Assembly: GCA_031259205.1 (NCBI GenBank) | Contig: JAIRLS010000008.1 | Span: 1 to 13,185, forward strand | Length of the DNA stretch: 13,185 bases | From: Bacteroidales bacterium | GTDB taxonomy: Bacteria; Bacteroidota; Bacteroidia; Bacteroidales; UBA4181 | Direction: 5' to 3' | Shown: positions 12,304 through 13,185 of the stretch, in pieces | How the letters are laid out: each line of letters opens with the position of its first letter | Position numbering within the stretch: position 1 is the first letter of the stretch | Notes under the pieces: generated by a model | Told to the model about the DNA's origin: nothing | Seen by the model: only the letters and a program-made list of their open reading frames with translations | Databases searched by the model: none | Translations under genes and position numbers: made by a program

Positions 12304-13185
12304 ATGAACAACCTTACCGAACTGAAAAAATCCATTCTCGCCAGAAGCGCAATTGACGAATCGGCAGTCCGGCAACTGCAGGAGGTTTTGCCGGACAACG
12401 GCGGCATGAATAAAGAAAAGGCCAATATGCTTTTTGAACTGAAAGACGCCTTTCTCAACAGGAACAACCATCCGGAGTGGAAAGCATTTTTTACAGACGC
12501 CATCACAAGTTTTCTTTTGGAGGACGACGAAACGCCCGGAGAAATAGACAACAGCGAGGCGCAATGGCTGCGCGCCAAAATCCAGTACGACGGCAAATTG
12601 GGCAAAATCGACAAGATGCTGCTTGCCAACCTGAAAAAGAAATCAATCAATTTTCCCGAAATACTGCACTTCAAGAGCAAGTCAGTCCTGTTTTTCGAGG
12701 CAATACTGTACGGCACTCGGTTTATTACCTTTTTAGCCGTCGTCGGATCTCTGCTTGCCTCGATTACCCTTTTCATCACAAGCACGCTTCAAGTGGTGAA
12801 GGGCATACATCTCTTTATTGATATGGGCGAAAGCGTGAATATGGAGCATCTGATCGTCATCTTCGTATCGACGGTCGACGGCTACCTCTTCGCAACGGTG
12901 CTTATGATTTTCAGCATGGGCGTCTACGAGCTGTTCATCCATAAGATCGACGTGGTACGCAAGCAAAAGGACGCTCGACCAAGCTGGCTGATCATCAACA
13001 GCATCGACGATTTAAAATCTTCGCTGGGAAAAGTAATCCTGATGATTCTAATCGTTTCGTTTTTTGAACATTCGTTAAAGATTCGCTACGAAAGCGTCAG
13101 CGACCTTTTGTTTCTGGGCATAGGGATACTGCTGATTGCCGTAGCGCTGTTTTTAACCCACGTGCATGGAAAACATCATGAAAAG
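12304..13185 (+). CDS. TerB-like domain fused to YqhA (UPF0114) membrane domain, 3' partial
   Basis: The frame is open from the ATG at 12304 to the window edge (294 codons, no stop), so the end is missing. Residues 1-124 align without gaps to the free TerB-like protein at 10855 (68 identities by hand count), including NNHPxW (54-59) and ITSFLL (67-72). Repeats 1, 2 and 4 have lost most acidic ligand-like residues, for example D14 to R, D36 to N, D100 to G. Residues about 125-294 match the YqhA/UPF0114 family: helices near 128-162, 182-212, 237-258 and 264-286, with STVDGYL (189-195) and YELFIHKID (208-216) corresponding to conserved family regions. E. coli YqhA is about 164 residues, so little is probably missing. 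YqhA function is poorly defined. The fusion implies a cytosolic sensor-like domain tied to the membrane next to PrsW. Confidence 0.88.
   Translation, partial: MNNLTELKKSILARSAIDESAVRQLQEVLPDNGGMNKEKANMLFELKDAFLNRNNHPEWKAFFTDAITSFLLEDDETPGEIDNSEAQWLRAKIQYDGKLGKIDKMLLANLKKKSINFPEILHFKSKSVLFFEAILYGTRFITFLAVVGSLLASITLFITSTLQVVKGIHLFIDMGESVNMEHLIVIFVSTVDGYLFATVLMIFSMGVYELFIHKIDVVRKQKDARPSWLIINSIDDLKSSLGKVILMILIVSFFEHSLKIRYESVSDLLFLGIGILLIAVALFLTHVHGKHHEK

Overview
The window looks like a chromosomal segment of a Bacteroidetes bacterium, most likely of the order Bacteroidales. Support comes from the Bacteroidetes-type -7 boxes (TAnnTTTG) ahead of several transcription units, the zinc-site-less forms of ribosomal proteins L36 and S4, the long acidic tail on L17, a secreted carboxypeptidase-regulatory-like domain protein, and the general lack of strong Shine-Dalgarno sequences. 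Genus and species cannot be read from the sequence.

Layout. Positions 1-519 hold no convincing gene: there is a small repeat/hairpin region (10-150) and an AT-rich stretch with a perfect dyad and a weak promoter. Positions 520-3664 are a tightly coupled three-gene unit: an exported carboxypeptidase-regulatory-like domain protein, a GT4-type glycosyltransferase, and a membrane-anchored metallophosphoesterase. Adjacent genes overlap by ATGA, and a third ATGA opens a 43-residue ORF (3661-3792) that may be a remnant. Positions 3973-5356 encode an SH3/NlpC-P60 cell-wall peptidase (C40) and the acyltransferase PlsY. Positions 5394-8805 are the distal ribosomal protein operon rpmJ-rpsM-rpsK-rpsD-rpoA-rplQ. 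It has its own strong-looking promoter, a roughly 120-nt leader with a long hairpin, and a clear rho-independent terminator. It is detached from the secY/map/infA genes that usually precede rpmJ.

The rest is accessory in character. A visibly AT-rich minus-strand unit (8947-10352) encodes an SDH/ClpP-class serine protease with a C-terminal zinc ribbon and a 67-residue protein of unknown function. About 500 bp rich in inverted repeats follows. Then comes a plus-strand cluster (10855 to the window end): a small acidic TerB-like protein, a PrsW-type intramembrane protease with a GYF-like N-terminus, and a TerB-like domain fused to a YqhA (UPF0114) membrane domain that is cut by the window edge.

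The best candidate for a little-described system is this last cluster. The free TerB-like protein and the N-terminus of the fusion align over 124 residues without a gap, with 68 identities by hand count. The fused copy has lost most of the acidic residues that the free copy keeps. With an intramembrane protease encoded between them, this suggests a membrane stress-sensing or envelope-response module. That function is inference, not something the sequence proves.
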